Of a stretch of 16,717 bases of DNA, positions 1 through 7,408 are shown piece by piece. The stretch comes from DASVLX01 sp035552275 (GTDB lineage Bacteria; Actinomycetota; Actinomycetes; Mycobacteriales; Pseudonocardiaceae): contig DASZLR010000097.1 of assembly GCA_035552275.1 (NCBI GenBank), forward strand, positions 1 to 16,717, written 5' to 3'. Under the pieces are notes generated by a model. That model did not search any database. It was not told where the DNA came from and saw nothing but the letters and a program-made list of their open reading frames with translations. Positions within the stretch are counted from its first letter, which is position 1. Every line of letters begins with the position of its first letter. Made by a program: the position numbers and the translations under genes.

Positions 1-110
1 AGGGCGACCTGTATCAGCTGCAGAATCCGGTCGATCTTATCGATCTGGAAAATCCGGACACGACCGTCGCCACCATCCAGAAATTCCCCGTGAAGGTCGG
101 CGGACTGTAA
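1..110 (+). CDS. C-terminal fragment of an unrecognised protein
   Basis: An open frame enters the window from the left (first complete codon at position 3) and stops at TAA 108-110, leaving 35 residues. The visible tail ends QKFPVKVGGL and is fairly polar, with no membrane segment or motif I can assign. Codon use is typical high-GC coding, which together with the stop just before a hairpin supports a real gene. It is convergent with the CNNM operon on the minus strand. The function cannot be told from this fragment; the start and most of the gene lie outside the window. Confidence 0.6.
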   Translation, partial: GDLYQLQNPVDLIDLENPDTTVATIQKFPVKVGGL

Positions 111-120
111 TGCGTACCGC

Positions 121-152
121 GCCGACTGGCCGCTTACCGGCGGTCAGTCGGC
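121..152. terminator. Hairpin between convergent genes
   Basis: Arms 121-132 (GCCGACTGGCCG) and 141-152 pair over 12 bp with one G-T wobble around an 8-nt loop. The hairpin begins 10 bp after the stop of the left-hand + strand gene and covers the stop codon (144-146) of the minus-strand CNNM gene. No T-run follows on either strand, so it would be a stem-only terminator of the kind common in actinomycetes. It could serve both directions. Confidence 0.55.
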
Positions 153-1190
153 GCGGACGTGCGTGGTGTCCCGGACCGTGCCGACGTATTCCTCGACCAG
201 ATCCTCCAGCGCGACCACCCCGACCGCCGAGCCGTCCGGCCGCACCGCCTTGGCGAGATGGCTGCGCACCCGGCGCAACGCGGCCAGCGCCTCGTCCAAC
301 CGGGCATCCGTGGGCAGCTCCGGCAGGCCGCGCACCCGACTGGCCGGAACCGGCGTCGACGGCTCGGCGTTGGCCAGATCCAGCACGTCCTTCACGTGCA
401 GGTAGCCCAGCAGTCGACCGTCCGCCGCGCGCAGCGGGTAGCGCGAGTAGCCGGTGCTGGCGACCGCGCTCTGCACGTCGCCGACCGTCGGATTCGCCGG
501 CAGCGCCTCAAGTTTGTCCAGTGGCACCAGGACATCGGCGATGGTGCGCTCGGCCGAGGTCAGCGCGTTGTTCAGCCGGCGCTGCTCGGCGCCGGCGATC
601 AGGCCCTCCCGGCTCGACTCGGCGATCAGCGAAGCCAGCTCGTCGGGCGTGTAGGCGCTGTCGAATTCCTCCCGCGGTGTGACGCCGCGCAGCCGCAGCA
701 CGGCGTTGGCCAGGGTGGTGAACAGCGTCAGCAGCGGCCGGGCGAACCGGCAGAACGCGAAATGCACCGGCACCAACCACATCGCGGCGCGCTCCGGGCC
801 GGCCAGCGCCAGGTTCTTCGGCACCATCTCGCCGAGCAGGGTGTGCAGCATGGTCACGATGCCCAGCGCGAGCGCGAACCCGACCACGTGGGTGACGGTG
901 TCCGGCACGCCGATCGCGGTGAACGGGGCTTCCAGGATCGCCGACACAGCCGGCTCGGCCAGCGCGCCCAGGCCCAGCGAGCAGACCGTGACGCCGAGCT
1001 GTGCGCCCGCGATCAGCAACGGCAACTGGCGGCCGGCACGCACCGCGGTCCGGGCGCGGGCACTGCCCTCCTGGGCCAGGGCGTCCAGCCGATCGGGTCG
1101 AGCGGTGATCACCGCGAACTCGGCGCCGACGAAGAAAGCATTGCCGGCCAACAGGAACACGGTCACGAACAGGGCTTCACCGGTGCTCAT
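144..1190 (-). CDS. CNNM/CorB-type membrane protein, short form with CBS pair
   Basis: 348 residues. The N-terminal ~185 residues are a CNNM (DUF21) transmembrane domain: a hydrophobic first helix (FVTVFLLAGNAFFVGAEFAV), the pore-region motif GAQLGVTVCSLGLGALAEPA and the GEMVPKNLAL motif. A CBS-domain pair follows (~205-335), with VGVVALEDLVEEYVGTVRD at its end. The C-terminal CorC_HlyC domain present in the upstream paralogue is absent, so this is the short form. The family is linked to Mg2+ (and other divalent cation) transport across the cytoplasmic membrane, with CBS domains sensing nucleotides. Its ATG overlaps the stop of the upstream paralogue (ATGA), so the two are translationally coupled and could form a heteromer. 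From memory, M. tuberculosis Rv1842c-Rv1841c has a similar paired arrangement. The family call is firm; the transported ion is not. Confidence 0.9.
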   Translation of the reverse strand: MSTGEALFVTVFLLAGNAFFVGAEFAVITARPDRLDALAQEGSARARTAVRAGRQLPLLIAGAQLGVTVCSLGLGALAEPAVSAILEAPFTAIGVPDTVTHVVGFALALGIVTMLHTLLGEMVPKNLALAGPERAAMWLVPVHFAFCRFARPLLTLFTTLANAVLRLRGVTPREEFDSAYTPDELASLIAESSREGLIAGAEQRRLNNALTSAERTIADVLVPLDKLEALPANPTVGDVQSAVASTGYSRYPLRAADGRLLGYLHVKDVLDLANAEPSTPVPASRVRGLPELPTDARLDEALAALRRVRSHLAKAVRPDGSAVGVVALEDLVEEYVGTVRDTTHVRAD

Positions 1191-2551
1191 CGCAGCACTC
1201 CGGTCGCGCCCTCGGTTGTTCCGGCGCCGGATTCGGCCTCGGTCGCCGCTCGCGCCAGCCGCAGCTCGGCGACCCGGTGCCGGTCCATCCGCATCACGGT
1301 GATCCGCCAGCCGTCGACGCGCACCTCGTCACCGACGTCCGGAATCCGGCCCAGCCGGGCGACCACCATGCCGGCCAGCGTCTCGTACTCGCCTTCGGGC
1401 ATCCGGAAACCGGTCGCCTCGGCCACCTCGTCGTCGCGGAGCAGGCCCGAGACGATCCAACTGTTGCGGCCCAGCGGCCGGACCGGCGCGGCCTCGCCCC
1501 GGTCGTGCTCGTCGCGCACATCGCCGACGATCTCCTCGATCAGATCCTCCAGCGTGACCAGGCCGGCGGTGCCGCCGTACTCGTCCACCACCATGGCGAT
1601 CTGCAGGCCCCCGCCGCGCAGCCGGTCCAGGAGGGTGTCCGCCGGCAGGGTCTCCGGCACGGTCGGCACCGGCTGGCACAGTGCCGACACCGTGGTGCCG
1701 GCCCGCCGCGCCACCGGAACTCCGAACGCCTGCTTGACGTGCACCACCCCGCGCACGTCGTCCAGATCGCCGTCCTGCACCGGAAACCGGGAGAAACCGG
1801 TGCGCCGGCTGGCTTCCACCAGATCCAGCACAGTGGCGTCGGCGTCCAGTGACTCCACCCGCAGCCGAGGCGTCATCAGTTCCTCGGCGGTGTGCTCGCC
1901 GAAGCGCAGTGAGCGGTCCAGCAGCTTCGCGGTGCCCACGTCGAGGGTGCCGTGCTGCGCGGATGAGCGGACCAGTGAGCCGAGCTCGCCGGGGGAGCGG
2001 GCCGAGCGCAGTTCCTCGGCCGGCTCGACGCCCAGCCTGCGCACCACCCAGTTCGCGGACCGGTTGAGCGCGTTGATCAACCAGCGGAACACCGTGGAGA
2101 ACAGCGTCTGCACGCCGGCCACCGCGCGGGCGGTGCCCAGCGGGCTGGCGATGGCCAGGCTCTTGGGCACCAGTTCGCCGAACACCACGGACAGTGTGGT
2201 GGCCACCAGCAGGGCGATCACCAGCGCGATCGGCTCGGCCGCGCCGATCGACACGCCCAGCGCGGTCAGCACCGGCCGGATGAGTCCGGCGATCGCCGGC
2301 TCGGCGAGATAGCCGGTGACCAGGGTGGTCGCGGTGATGCCCAACTGCGCGCCGGAAAGCTGGAACGACAGCGAATGGTGGGCCTGCGAGACCCGGCGCG
2401 CCCGCCGGTCGCCGACCTGCCGCAGGTGGGTCTCCACCTGCATCCGCTCCAAAGTGGTCAGCGAGTACTCGGCGGCGACGAACACGGCCGCGCACGCGGT
2501 GAGGGCCAGGACGGCCAGCAAACCCAGAACATCAAGCAGCGGACCGGTCAT
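1187..2551 (-). CDS. CNNM/CorB-type membrane protein, long form (CBS pair + CorC_HlyC)
   Basis: 454 residues from ATG 2551, chosen because a strong Shine-Dalgarno (GGGGGGAA) lies 7 nt upstream and the protein then begins MTGPLLDVLGLLAVLALT, a proper first membrane helix; a longer frame to 2641 adds only polar residues. Domains: CNNM/DUF21 ~1-190 with GAQLGITATTLVTGYLAEPA and FGELVPKSLAIASP; CBS pair ~205-330 with VVDEYGGTAGLVTLEDLIEE; CorC_HlyC domain ~345-430 (SWIVSGLLRDDEV, GEYETLAGMV). The family consists of membrane proteins implicated in Mg2+ homeostasis and was historically mislabelled hemolysin. It is the first gene of a two-gene operon, with a 4-bp overlap into the shorter paralogue. 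The pair probably arose by duplication. Confidence 0.92.
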   Translation of the reverse strand: MTGPLLDVLGLLAVLALTACAAVFVAAEYSLTTLERMQVETHLRQVGDRRARRVSQAHHSLSFQLSGAQLGITATTLVTGYLAEPAIAGLIRPVLTALGVSIGAAEPIALVIALLVATTLSVVFGELVPKSLAIASPLGTARAVAGVQTLFSTVFRWLINALNRSANWVVRRLGVEPAEELRSARSPGELGSLVRSSAQHGTLDVGTAKLLDRSLRFGEHTAEELMTPRLRVESLDADATVLDLVEASRRTGFSRFPVQDGDLDDVRGVVHVKQAFGVPVARRAGTTVSALCQPVPTVPETLPADTLLDRLRGGGLQIAMVVDEYGGTAGLVTLEDLIEEIVGDVRDEHDRGEAAPVRPLGRNSWIVSGLLRDDEVAEATGFRMPEGEYETLAGMVVARLGRIPDVGDEVRVDGWRITVMRMDRHRVAELRLARAATEAESGAGTTEGATGVLR

Positions 2552-2743
2552 CGCGCGGTTCCCCCCACGCGGGTGACCGGGCCAATATGGCAGCCTGGGT
2601 CGGACGAGGGTGCGCGAAGCACCGGAAGCGTCACTCCTCACACGGACGGTGAATTGGCCGACCGGGCAACCAGGGGTCGGCTGTTGGGCACAGTCTAATA
2701 GCCGTCGCGCCGCCGGCTGTCGGATTATCCCCCCGACACGGCC
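2552..2743. other. Intergenic region upstream of the CNNM operon
   Basis: 192 bp with no supported gene. It holds the GGGGGGAA ribosome site of the long CNNM gene next to 2551 and must contain its promoter, but I see no convincing -35/-10 pair on the minus strand. A short inverted repeat TGTCGG/CCGACA (2719-2738) lies just beyond the stop of the DinB-fold gene and might be a weak terminator. Confidence 0.5.
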
Positions 2744-3319
2744 TTACCCCCAGCCAGCCGGGTCCCGGCCGAGCAGGGCGATCAGCCGGGTCTGCGCGTC
2801 GGCGTCATCGGACACCGGGACCGGCGGCCCGAACACCCCCGATCCCTGCCAGCTCGCCACGTTGGGTTCGACGTGCTCCAGCAGCGTCCGGGCCAGGTCG
2901 GGGTCGAAGGTGACCGGCTTGCCGAGCCCGGCGGTCAGGTCCCAGCCGTGCACGGCGAGGTCGACCGTCATCTGCCAGCAGTACTCGGTCGCATCGATCA
3001 CGCCCCAGCTGACGTGCACCCGGCGATCCAGCGCGTCCGGCTCCATCCAGGCGCCGCGGGAGGCGGTGGACGCCGCCAACCACGCGCCGACCGGGTCATT
3101 GCCGAGCACATCGCCGTCGAACCGGTCGCCGACCTCCGCCATGGTCGCGCCGGACAGCAGCGGGGGAGCCCACAACTGCTCGTACACCAGATGGTTCACC
3201 AGATCGCGGACCGTCCATTGGGTGCACGGGGTGGGCAGGCCCCACTGGTCCGCGCCGACGGCATGCACCGCGCGGTCGAACTCGGTCATCGCGTGTCCGT
3301 GCGCGTGCAGCAAATCCAC
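2744..3319 (-). CDS. TIGR03086-type DinB-fold metal-binding protein
   Basis: 191 residues from a GTG start at 3319 (begins MDLLHAHGHAMTEFDRAV, as usual for the family). The Shine-Dalgarno GGAAG is only one base from this GTG, so an ATG at 3289 remains possible. The sequence resembles the N-terminal domain of mycothiol-dependent maleylpyruvate isomerase: the helix WTVRDLVNHLVYEQLW supplies His43, and VDLAVHGWDLTAGLG supplies Asp120 and His124, the positions expected to bind a divalent metal. Members are four-helix DinB-fold proteins, some using mycothiol as cofactor; most, like this one, have no known substrate. It lies 15 bp downstream of the LLM oxidoreductase on the same strand, so the two are probably cotranscribed and may act on one substrate. 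Confidence 0.8.
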   Translation of the reverse strand: MDLLHAHGHAMTEFDRAVHAVGADQWGLPTPCTQWTVRDLVNHLVYEQLWAPPLLSGATMAEVGDRFDGDVLGNDPVGAWLAASTASRGAWMEPDALDRRVHVSWGVIDATEYCWQMTVDLAVHGWDLTAGLGKPVTFDPDLARTLLEHVEPNVASWQGSGVFGPPVPVSDDADAQTRLIALLGRDPAGWG

Positions 3320-3334
3320 GCTTCCAGCAGACCA

Positions 3335-4267
3335 CTATCCGCGCAGGCTCGCCACCGGTTCCGCCAGCCGCTCGAACACGTCGCCGGTCGCCGTCAGGCT
3401 GTCACCGGACAGGAACAGCAACACCTGATCCGCCCCGGCGTCGAGTTGGGCGCGGACCCGGTCGAGGATCGCCGACTCGTCGCCGTAGGCGGTGGTCGCG
3501 TCCACCACGCTGTCGGTCACGTTGGCGATCTCGTCCGCGGTGATGCCGAACCGGGTGAGATTGGTGAGGTAGGGCGAGCCGGGATTTCCCTTGACCATGG
3601 CGGCTTTCTGCTCCCGTGCGATCTCCCGGGCGCGGTCCCGGTCGGTGTCGAACACGGTCTGCTGGCCGACGATCAGCAGCTTGTCCGGGCCGATGATCTC
3701 CCTGGTCGCGGCGGTGTGCGCGACCGGCATGCCGAACGGGATCGCGCCGTCGGTCCGCTCGCCCGCCAACGCCGCCATTTTCGGGCCGATAGCGGCGAGG
3801 ACACGGGGAAAGGGGGCGCTCGGCGGCGCGGCGGCGAACGGCGGCGCGTCCATGCCGTCCAGGTACTCGCGCATGGTGCGCAGCGGGCGGTCGTAGCTCG
3901 CGCCGACGAACTCGGCCGCGCGGGCGACGCTCACGCCGACGCCGAGCACCACCCGATCCGGGTACGCCTCGGCGAGCACCGCGCCGCCGCCGTGCATGGT
4001 GGCCGGATGCCGGCCCCAGATATTGGCCACCGAGGAGCCGACCACGATCCGGTCGGTGGCGGCGAGCAGGACGGCCAGGTGGGCGAAGATGTCCTTGCCG
4101 CTGATCTGATCGTTCGTCCACACCGACCCGTAACCGAGCCGTTCCAGTCGGGCCACCTCGCGGCGCTGTTCGGCGATCGGCGACATCCCGGTCATCGGGC
4201 CGCCGAGGTAGGCTCCGACCGGTCCGAGGGCGCGCCGCGCGGTGGTCACCACGTCGGTTGCTGGCAT
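3335..4267 (-). CDS. LLM-class F420-dependent oxidoreductase (TIGR03620-like)
   Basis: 310 residues from ATG 4267, preceded by a very strong ribosome site (GGAGGGGGAGA, about 6 nt away). It has the luciferase-like (beta/alpha)8 barrel signature: an early region with LERLGYGSVWTND, then LAATDRIVVGSSVANIWGRH, then LAEAYPDRVVLGVGVSVA, and a C-terminal GADQVLLFLSGD. The pattern matches the TIGR03620 group of actinobacterial LLM enzymes, most of which use coenzyme F420; FMN cannot be excluded. The substrate is unknown. It is the promoter-proximal gene of a likely two-gene operon with the DinB-fold gene. The promoter region (4294-4352) carries two dyads, suggesting repression by an unlinked regulator. 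Confidence 0.82.
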   Translation of the reverse strand: MPATDVVTTARRALGPVGAYLGGPMTGMSPIAEQRREVARLERLGYGSVWTNDQISGKDIFAHLAVLLAATDRIVVGSSVANIWGRHPATMHGGGAVLAEAYPDRVVLGVGVSVARAAEFVGASYDRPLRTMREYLDGMDAPPFAAAPPSAPFPRVLAAIGPKMAALAGERTDGAIPFGMPVAHTAATREIIGPDKLLIVGQQTVFDTDRDRAREIAREQKAAMVKGNPGSPYLTNLTRFGITADEIANVTDSVVDATTAYGDESAILDRVRAQLDAGADQVLLFLSGDSLTATGDVFERLAEPVASLRG

Positions 4268-4293
4268 GGGAATCTCCCCCTCCTGGATGAATC

Positions 4294-4347
4294 GGAGATT
4301 GGCTCCGGTTCCGTCTGTCGTCGACGATATGGAGAATGGCTCCGGTT
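4294..4347. repeat. Pair of direct repeats, each a small dyad (putative operators)
   Basis: A 17-bp block beginning GGAGATTGGCTCC (4294-4310) recurs with one change at 4331-4347 (GGAGAATGGCTCC), 37 bp apart start to start. Each copy is itself a dyad, GGAG-N5-CTCC. One copy lies in the spacer of the candidate promoter and the other just downstream of the expected start point, as expected for a paired repressor site. No regulator gene is adjacent. Confidence 0.5.
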
Positions 4348-4352
4348 GGCAA
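4324..4352 (-). promoter_or_regulatory. Candidate promoter of the LLM oxidoreductase operon
   Basis: Read on the minus strand, TTGCCA (4347-4352, 5/6 to the -35 consensus) and TATCGT (4324-4329, 4/6 to the -10) are separated by 17 bp. Transcription would begin near 4317, about 50 bp before the ATG at 4267. The spacer contains one copy of the GGAG-N5-CTCC dyad. This is a pattern match only. Confidence 0.5.
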
Positions 4353-4372
4353 GTGCGCGTACCTTGTGACCT

Positions 4373-4621
4373 GTGAGGTGGCGTAAACGGCGCTCGCGCA
4401 GGCGAGTTGGTCGGCGAAAGCCGGAGCCGATGGGGGACTTCGTATCAGCGGAGCTGGACGCACTGTTCAGCCCGTCGCGCAAGCATGTCCACGAACGCAA
4501 GGAATGGGTCGCGGTCGCCAAGATGGACGACCACGAGTCCGGCGCCGGGCCGATCGATCTTGAGTCCGGGGTCGTCCGGCTGCGCCGTGACCCGGAAGAG
4601 TCCGTTGACGAAACACCCTAG
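4373..4621 (+). CDS. Small basic protein of unknown function
   Basis: 82 residues from GTG 4373; a shorter form from ATG 4430 (MGDFVSAELDALF, 63 residues) is equally possible, with GGAG 3 nt upstream of that ATG. The longer form begins with an arginine/lysine-rich stretch (MRWRKRRSRRRVGRRK). The rest, with LFSPSRKHVHERKEW and an acidic end (RRDPEESVDETP), resembles small actinobacterial proteins of the DUF6191 type as I remember them; this is a weak family assignment. There is no membrane segment. It is transcribed away from the LLM operon and about 55 bp ahead of the DUF1707 gene. Function unknown. Confidence 0.55.
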   Translation: MRWRKRRSRRRVGRRKPEPMGDFVSAELDALFSPSRKHVHERKEWVAVAKMDDHESGAGPIDLESGVVRLRRDPEESVDETP

Positions 4622-4677
4622 CTTCAGCGAGAATCTCTGCTACTAAGAAGAACGCTGCATGAAGGGGTGTGAATGCG

Positions 4678-5283
4678 GTGGCCACGCTTCCGCAACCGTC
4701 GGCGTCGGGGGCCGATGGTCCCGGCGGGCTGGCGCTGCGACTGTCCGACGGGGAACGCGAGCACGCGGTTGGCCTGCTCAACCAGGCCGTTGCGGACGGC
4801 CGGCTGACCTGGGTGGAACACGCCGAGCGAGTGGAATCGGTGTGGTCCGCCCGCACCCGCGGTGAGCTGACGCCGGTGCTGGCCGATCTCGGCGCCACGT
4901 CCGCGGCGCGGTCGGCGCCGCTGGCGTCGCTGACCGGCGCGCAGGAGGTCTCGGCCACCCTCAGCAAGATCATCCGGCAGCCGGATCTGACCCGCCCGAT
5001 CGTGGCGCGGTCGCTGTTCGGCGCCGTGTACCTGGATCTTCGGGACGCGGAGCCGGGCGCGGAACTGCGGGTGGACGTCCAGTCGTTCGGCGGCAAGGTC
5101 GTGCTCTGGGTCGGCGACGACGCCACGGTGATCGACGAGGGCGAGGTCGTGCTCGGCAAGCGGAAGGTGCTCGCCTCCGCGCCGGCCGGCAGCGGGGCGA
5201 TGATCCGGATCACCGGCCGGAGCGTGCTGGGCCACCTGAAAGTGCTCAGCGGCCCACACCACTGGGGCAGCTGGGCGCACTAG
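4678..5283 (+). CDS. DUF1707 protein with LiaF-like C-terminal domain
   Basis: 201 residues from GTG 4678, which lies 10 nt after the ribosome site AAGGGG; GTG 4669 (three residues longer) is almost on top of that site and less likely. Residues ~18-70 are a DUF1707 (SHOCT-like) domain: LRLSDGEREHAVGLLNQAV followed by GRLTWVEHAERVESVW. The C-terminal ~100 residues (SLFGAVYLDLRDAEPG, VQSFGGKVVLWVGDD, LGKRKVLAS) form repeated beta strands like those of the LiaF / cell-wall-active-antibiotic-response C-terminal domain, a combination common in actinobacteria. No transmembrane segment is visible, so it is probably cytosolic or peripheral. The role in envelope stress is inferred from the family only. 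Confidence 0.82.
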   Translation: MATLPQPSASGADGPGGLALRLSDGEREHAVGLLNQAVADGRLTWVEHAERVESVWSARTRGELTPVLADLGATSAARSAPLASLTGAQEVSATLSKIIRQPDLTRPIVARSLFGAVYLDLRDAEPGAELRVDVQSFGGKVVLWVGDDATVIDEGEVVLGKRKVLASAPAGSGAMIRITGRSVLGHLKVLSGPHHWGSWAH

Positions 5284-5431
5284 CGAGTGAGTAGACGCGA
5301 AGGGAGTCCGTGGGGCTTGTTCGCCGCGAAATGCCCGGTCGATCCTTTAGAGCAGCGTCTCTCGAAGGTGGCTTGCGTTATCTGGCCGATAAAGCCGGCG
5401 CCGGTGAGTTGCCGCCGTCGCCGGCGGAAGC

Positions 5432-5462
5432 CCATGCCTATCCATGCCTATCCATGGCTATC
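5432..5462. repeat. Three tandem copies of a 10-bp unit
   Basis: The unit CCATGCCTAT occurs three times in a row (third copy CCATGGCTAT), followed by CC. It covers the stop codon (5458-5460) of the minus-strand tetR gene and extends into the gap. On the minus strand each unit contains a TAG in the same register modulo 10. It looks like replication slippage, with no obvious function. The rest of the gap 5284-5431 shows only a weak GC-rich inverted repeat around 5395-5430. Confidence 0.8.
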
Positions 5463-6048
5463 CGCGCCGGTGCCGGCGGACGGAATCCTCGACCAGATCG
5501 AGGACGGGTTCGAGATCGTCGGCGGGCAGGCCCATCGCCAGGTGCGAGACCAGGCCCTCCAGCACCAGTTCCAGGAACGCGGTGAGCACGTCGACCGGGA
5601 TGTCGTCGCGCAGCTTGCCGGCGGATCGCTGCCGCCGCAACCGATCCCGGGTCGCCGTGGTCAGCCGCTGGGAGCGTTCCGCCCAGCGGGCGCGGAAGTC
5701 CGGATCGGTGCGCAGCCGGCGGGACACCTCCAGTCGGGTGCCCAGCCAGTCCGCCGGGTGCGGTCCGCCGCCCTCCGGCTTGCCCGCCAGCAGATCGCGC
5801 ATCACCTGCACCAAGCCCTGCTGCGCGACCACGTTCGCCATCCGCACCGCGTCGTCCTCGGCCAGCGCCAGGAACAATGATTCCTTGTCGCGGAAATGGT
5901 GGAAGATCGCGCCCCTGGACAGGCCGGTCGCCTCTTCCAGCCGTCGAACCGTGGCGCCCTCGTAGCCGTAGCGGGCGAAACAGGCACGGGAGCCGTCGAG
6001 GATCTGTCGGCGCCGCGCGTCGAGGCGATCCTGGCTCACCCGGGGCAT
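5458..6048 (-). CDS. TetR-family repressor, AcnR/Rv1474c-like
   Basis: 196 residues. The N-terminal HTH is clear: RRRQILDGSRACFARYGYEG, then TVRRLEEATGLSRGAIFHHF and DKESLFLALAEDDAVRM (~12-75). The C-terminal ligand domain (WLGTRLEVSRRLRTDPDFRA, LRDDIPVDVLTAFLELVLEG, PVLDLVEDSVRR) matches, from memory, the mycobacterial Rv1474c / corynebacterial AcnR group, repressors of the aconitase gene acn. No acn is in the window; the gene is instead divergent from egtA. Its ATG (6048) is 35 bp from a perfect palindrome (6083-6098), so autorepression is likely. Control of acn elsewhere or of the egt operon are both possible. The TetR call is firm, the subgroup moderate. Confidence 0.88.
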   Translation of the reverse strand: MPRVSQDRLDARRRQILDGSRACFARYGYEGATVRRLEEATGLSRGAIFHHFRDKESLFLALAEDDAVRMANVVAQQGLVQVMRDLLAGKPEGGGPHPADWLGTRLEVSRRLRTDPDFRARWAERSQRLTTATRDRLRRQRSAGKLRDDIPVDVLTAFLELVLEGLVSHLAMGLPADDLEPVLDLVEDSVRRHRRG

Positions 6049-6082
6049 CGGCCCATGGTTCCAGCGGCGCGGCCGCTTCGCA

Positions 6083-6098
6083 AACCGTACGTACGGTT
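6083..6098. promoter_or_regulatory. Perfect 16-bp palindrome, putative TetR operator
   Basis: AACCGTACGTACGGTT is a perfect palindrome in the divergent region between tetR (start 6048) and egtA (start 6203), a classical TetR-family operator shape. It is 35 bp from the tetR start and 104 bp from the egtA start, so autoregulation is the first expectation and effects on egtA are possible. I found no convincing -35/-10 pair on either strand in 6099-6202. Confidence 0.65.
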
Positions 6099-6202
6099 GG
6101 CTTAATCACCTACCCCGATTTTGTGAGCATAGCCTTACGGCCAGCGGAGAACGCGCGTCAGACGCGGGCCAATGTCGGACCCCGAGGGTAACGTCGGTCA
6201 TC

Positions 6203-7408
6203 GTGACGGCTGTGGGAGTCCAGACCTCGCCCCTGCACGACCGAGCGGCGGCGGAGGCGTACGTAGCGTCGGTCTGCTTCAAGCACGGTCCACCCGAGCG
6301 ACTCGGAGTGGAGCTGGAATGGACCGTGCACGAGACCGCCGATCCGGCCAGACCGCTCGAGCCGGCGCGGCTGACCGCCGCGCTCGGCGAACACGCTCCG
6401 AACACCCTTGCCGACGACAGCCCCAGTCTTCCCCTTCCGGGCGGATCACTGGTCACCGTGGAACCCGGTGGCCAGGTCGAACTATCCTCGCCGCCCCGCC
6501 GTTCCCTCGCCGAACTTCTCGCCCTCGTCGCCGCGGACATCGCTTCGCTGGCCGAGCGTCTGGCCGATCATGGCCTCCGGTTCGGTACCACCGCCCTTGA
6601 TCCACACCGCCCGCCGCGCCGGGTCCTGCACACCCCGCGCTACGCGGCCATGCAGCATGCCTTCGACCAACTCGGGCCGGACGGCATCGCGATGATGTGC
6701 AGCACCGCCGGCCTGCAGGTGTGCGTGGACGCCGGCGAGCCGGACCGGCTGGCCGCGCGGTGGGCGGCCGTGCACGCACTCGGTCCGGTGCTGTCGGCGC
6801 TGTTCGCCAACTCGCCGGGCACCCGCCGGGGCTGTCCCTGGGTGTCCGCCCGGATGCGCGCCTGCCTGGGCACCGATCCGGCGCGCAGTCGGCCCTCGGG
6901 CAGCACCGCCGATCCGGCGGCGAACTGGTCGCGCCGGGTGCTGGACGTGCCGCTGGTGTGCGTGCGCCGGCCGGACGGACGGTGGGACGTGCCGGGCCGG
7001 ATCAGCTTCGCCGAGTGGATCGGTGGGGCCTTACCCGGCCAGCCCACCACCGACGATCTCGACTACCACCTGTCCACCATGTTTCCGCCGGTGCGCCCGC
7101 GCGGCTACCTGGAGCTGCGGTATCTGGACGCGCAGCAGGGGGACGGCTGGATCGAGCCGGTCGTGCTGGTGTCCGCGCTGCTCGCCAAAGAATCCACTGT
7201 GGACGCCGTGCTGGCCGCCGCCGAGCCGGCCGCCGGTCGGTGGTTGTCGGCGGCCCGGTACGGCCTGGCCGATCCATGCGTCGGCGAGGCGGCGCGGGCG
7301 GTGCTGAACCTCGGCCTGGACGCCATCGAGGACACGGATCTGGATCGGGAACTGATCGAATCGGTCGGCCTGGCGCTGACCAGGCGAATGGGAGGCGAAC
7401 ACCGATGA
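6203..7408 (+). CDS. egtA: Glutamate-cysteine ligase EgtA (ergothioneine pathway)
   Basis: 401 residues from GTG 6203; no close Shine-Dalgarno, so the start is somewhat uncertain. EgtA makes gamma-glutamylcysteine, the sulfur donor used by EgtB. Family marks: LGVELEW near residue 35, SLVTVEPGGQVELSS (~82-96, ATP/glutamate-binding region of the carboxylate-amine ligase fold), RVLHTPRYAAMQHAF, and MMCSTAGLQVCVDAG. Length matches actinobacterial EgtA, and the order egtA-B-C-D matches mycobacteria. The stop overlaps the egtB start (ATGA). Codon 277 (7031-7033) is TTA, very rare in such genomes; in streptomycetes TTA makes translation depend on the bldA tRNA. It is divergent from the tetR gene and shares its upstream region. 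Confidence 0.93.
   Translation: MTAVGVQTSPLHDRAAAEAYVASVCFKHGPPERLGVELEWTVHETADPARPLEPARLTAALGEHAPNTLADDSPSLPLPGGSLVTVEPGGQVELSSPPRRSLAELLALVAADIASLAERLADHGLRFGTTALDPHRPPRRVLHTPRYAAMQHAFDQLGPDGIAMMCSTAGLQVCVDAGEPDRLAARWAAVHALGPVLSALFANSPGTRRGCPWVSARMRACLGTDPARSRPSGSTADPAANWSRRVLDVPLVCVRRPDGRWDVPGRISFAEWIGGALPGQPTTDDLDYHLSTMFPPVRPRGYLELRYLDAQQGDGWIEPVVLVSALLAKESTVDAVLAAAEPAAGRWLSAARYGLADPCVGEAARAVLNLGLDAIEDTDLDRELIESVGLALTRRMGGEHR

Noticed and set aside
159..2312. 717-residue open frame on the + strand opposite the CNNM genes
   Set aside because: Antisense shadow of GC-rich coding DNA: low-complexity Arg/Ser/Pro-rich product with no domain, fully covered by two clear CNNM genes on the minus strand.
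2873..4369. 498-residue + strand frame opposite the DinB-fold and LLM genes
   Set aside because: Shadow frame rich in Gly/Arg/His with no motif; the minus strand has two well-supported genes with good ribosome sites.
6120..6138. Possible IdeR/DtxR iron box upstream of egtA
   Set aside because: Only one half (ATAGCCTTAC) resembles the consensus; the other half does not match, so it is not a credible dyad.
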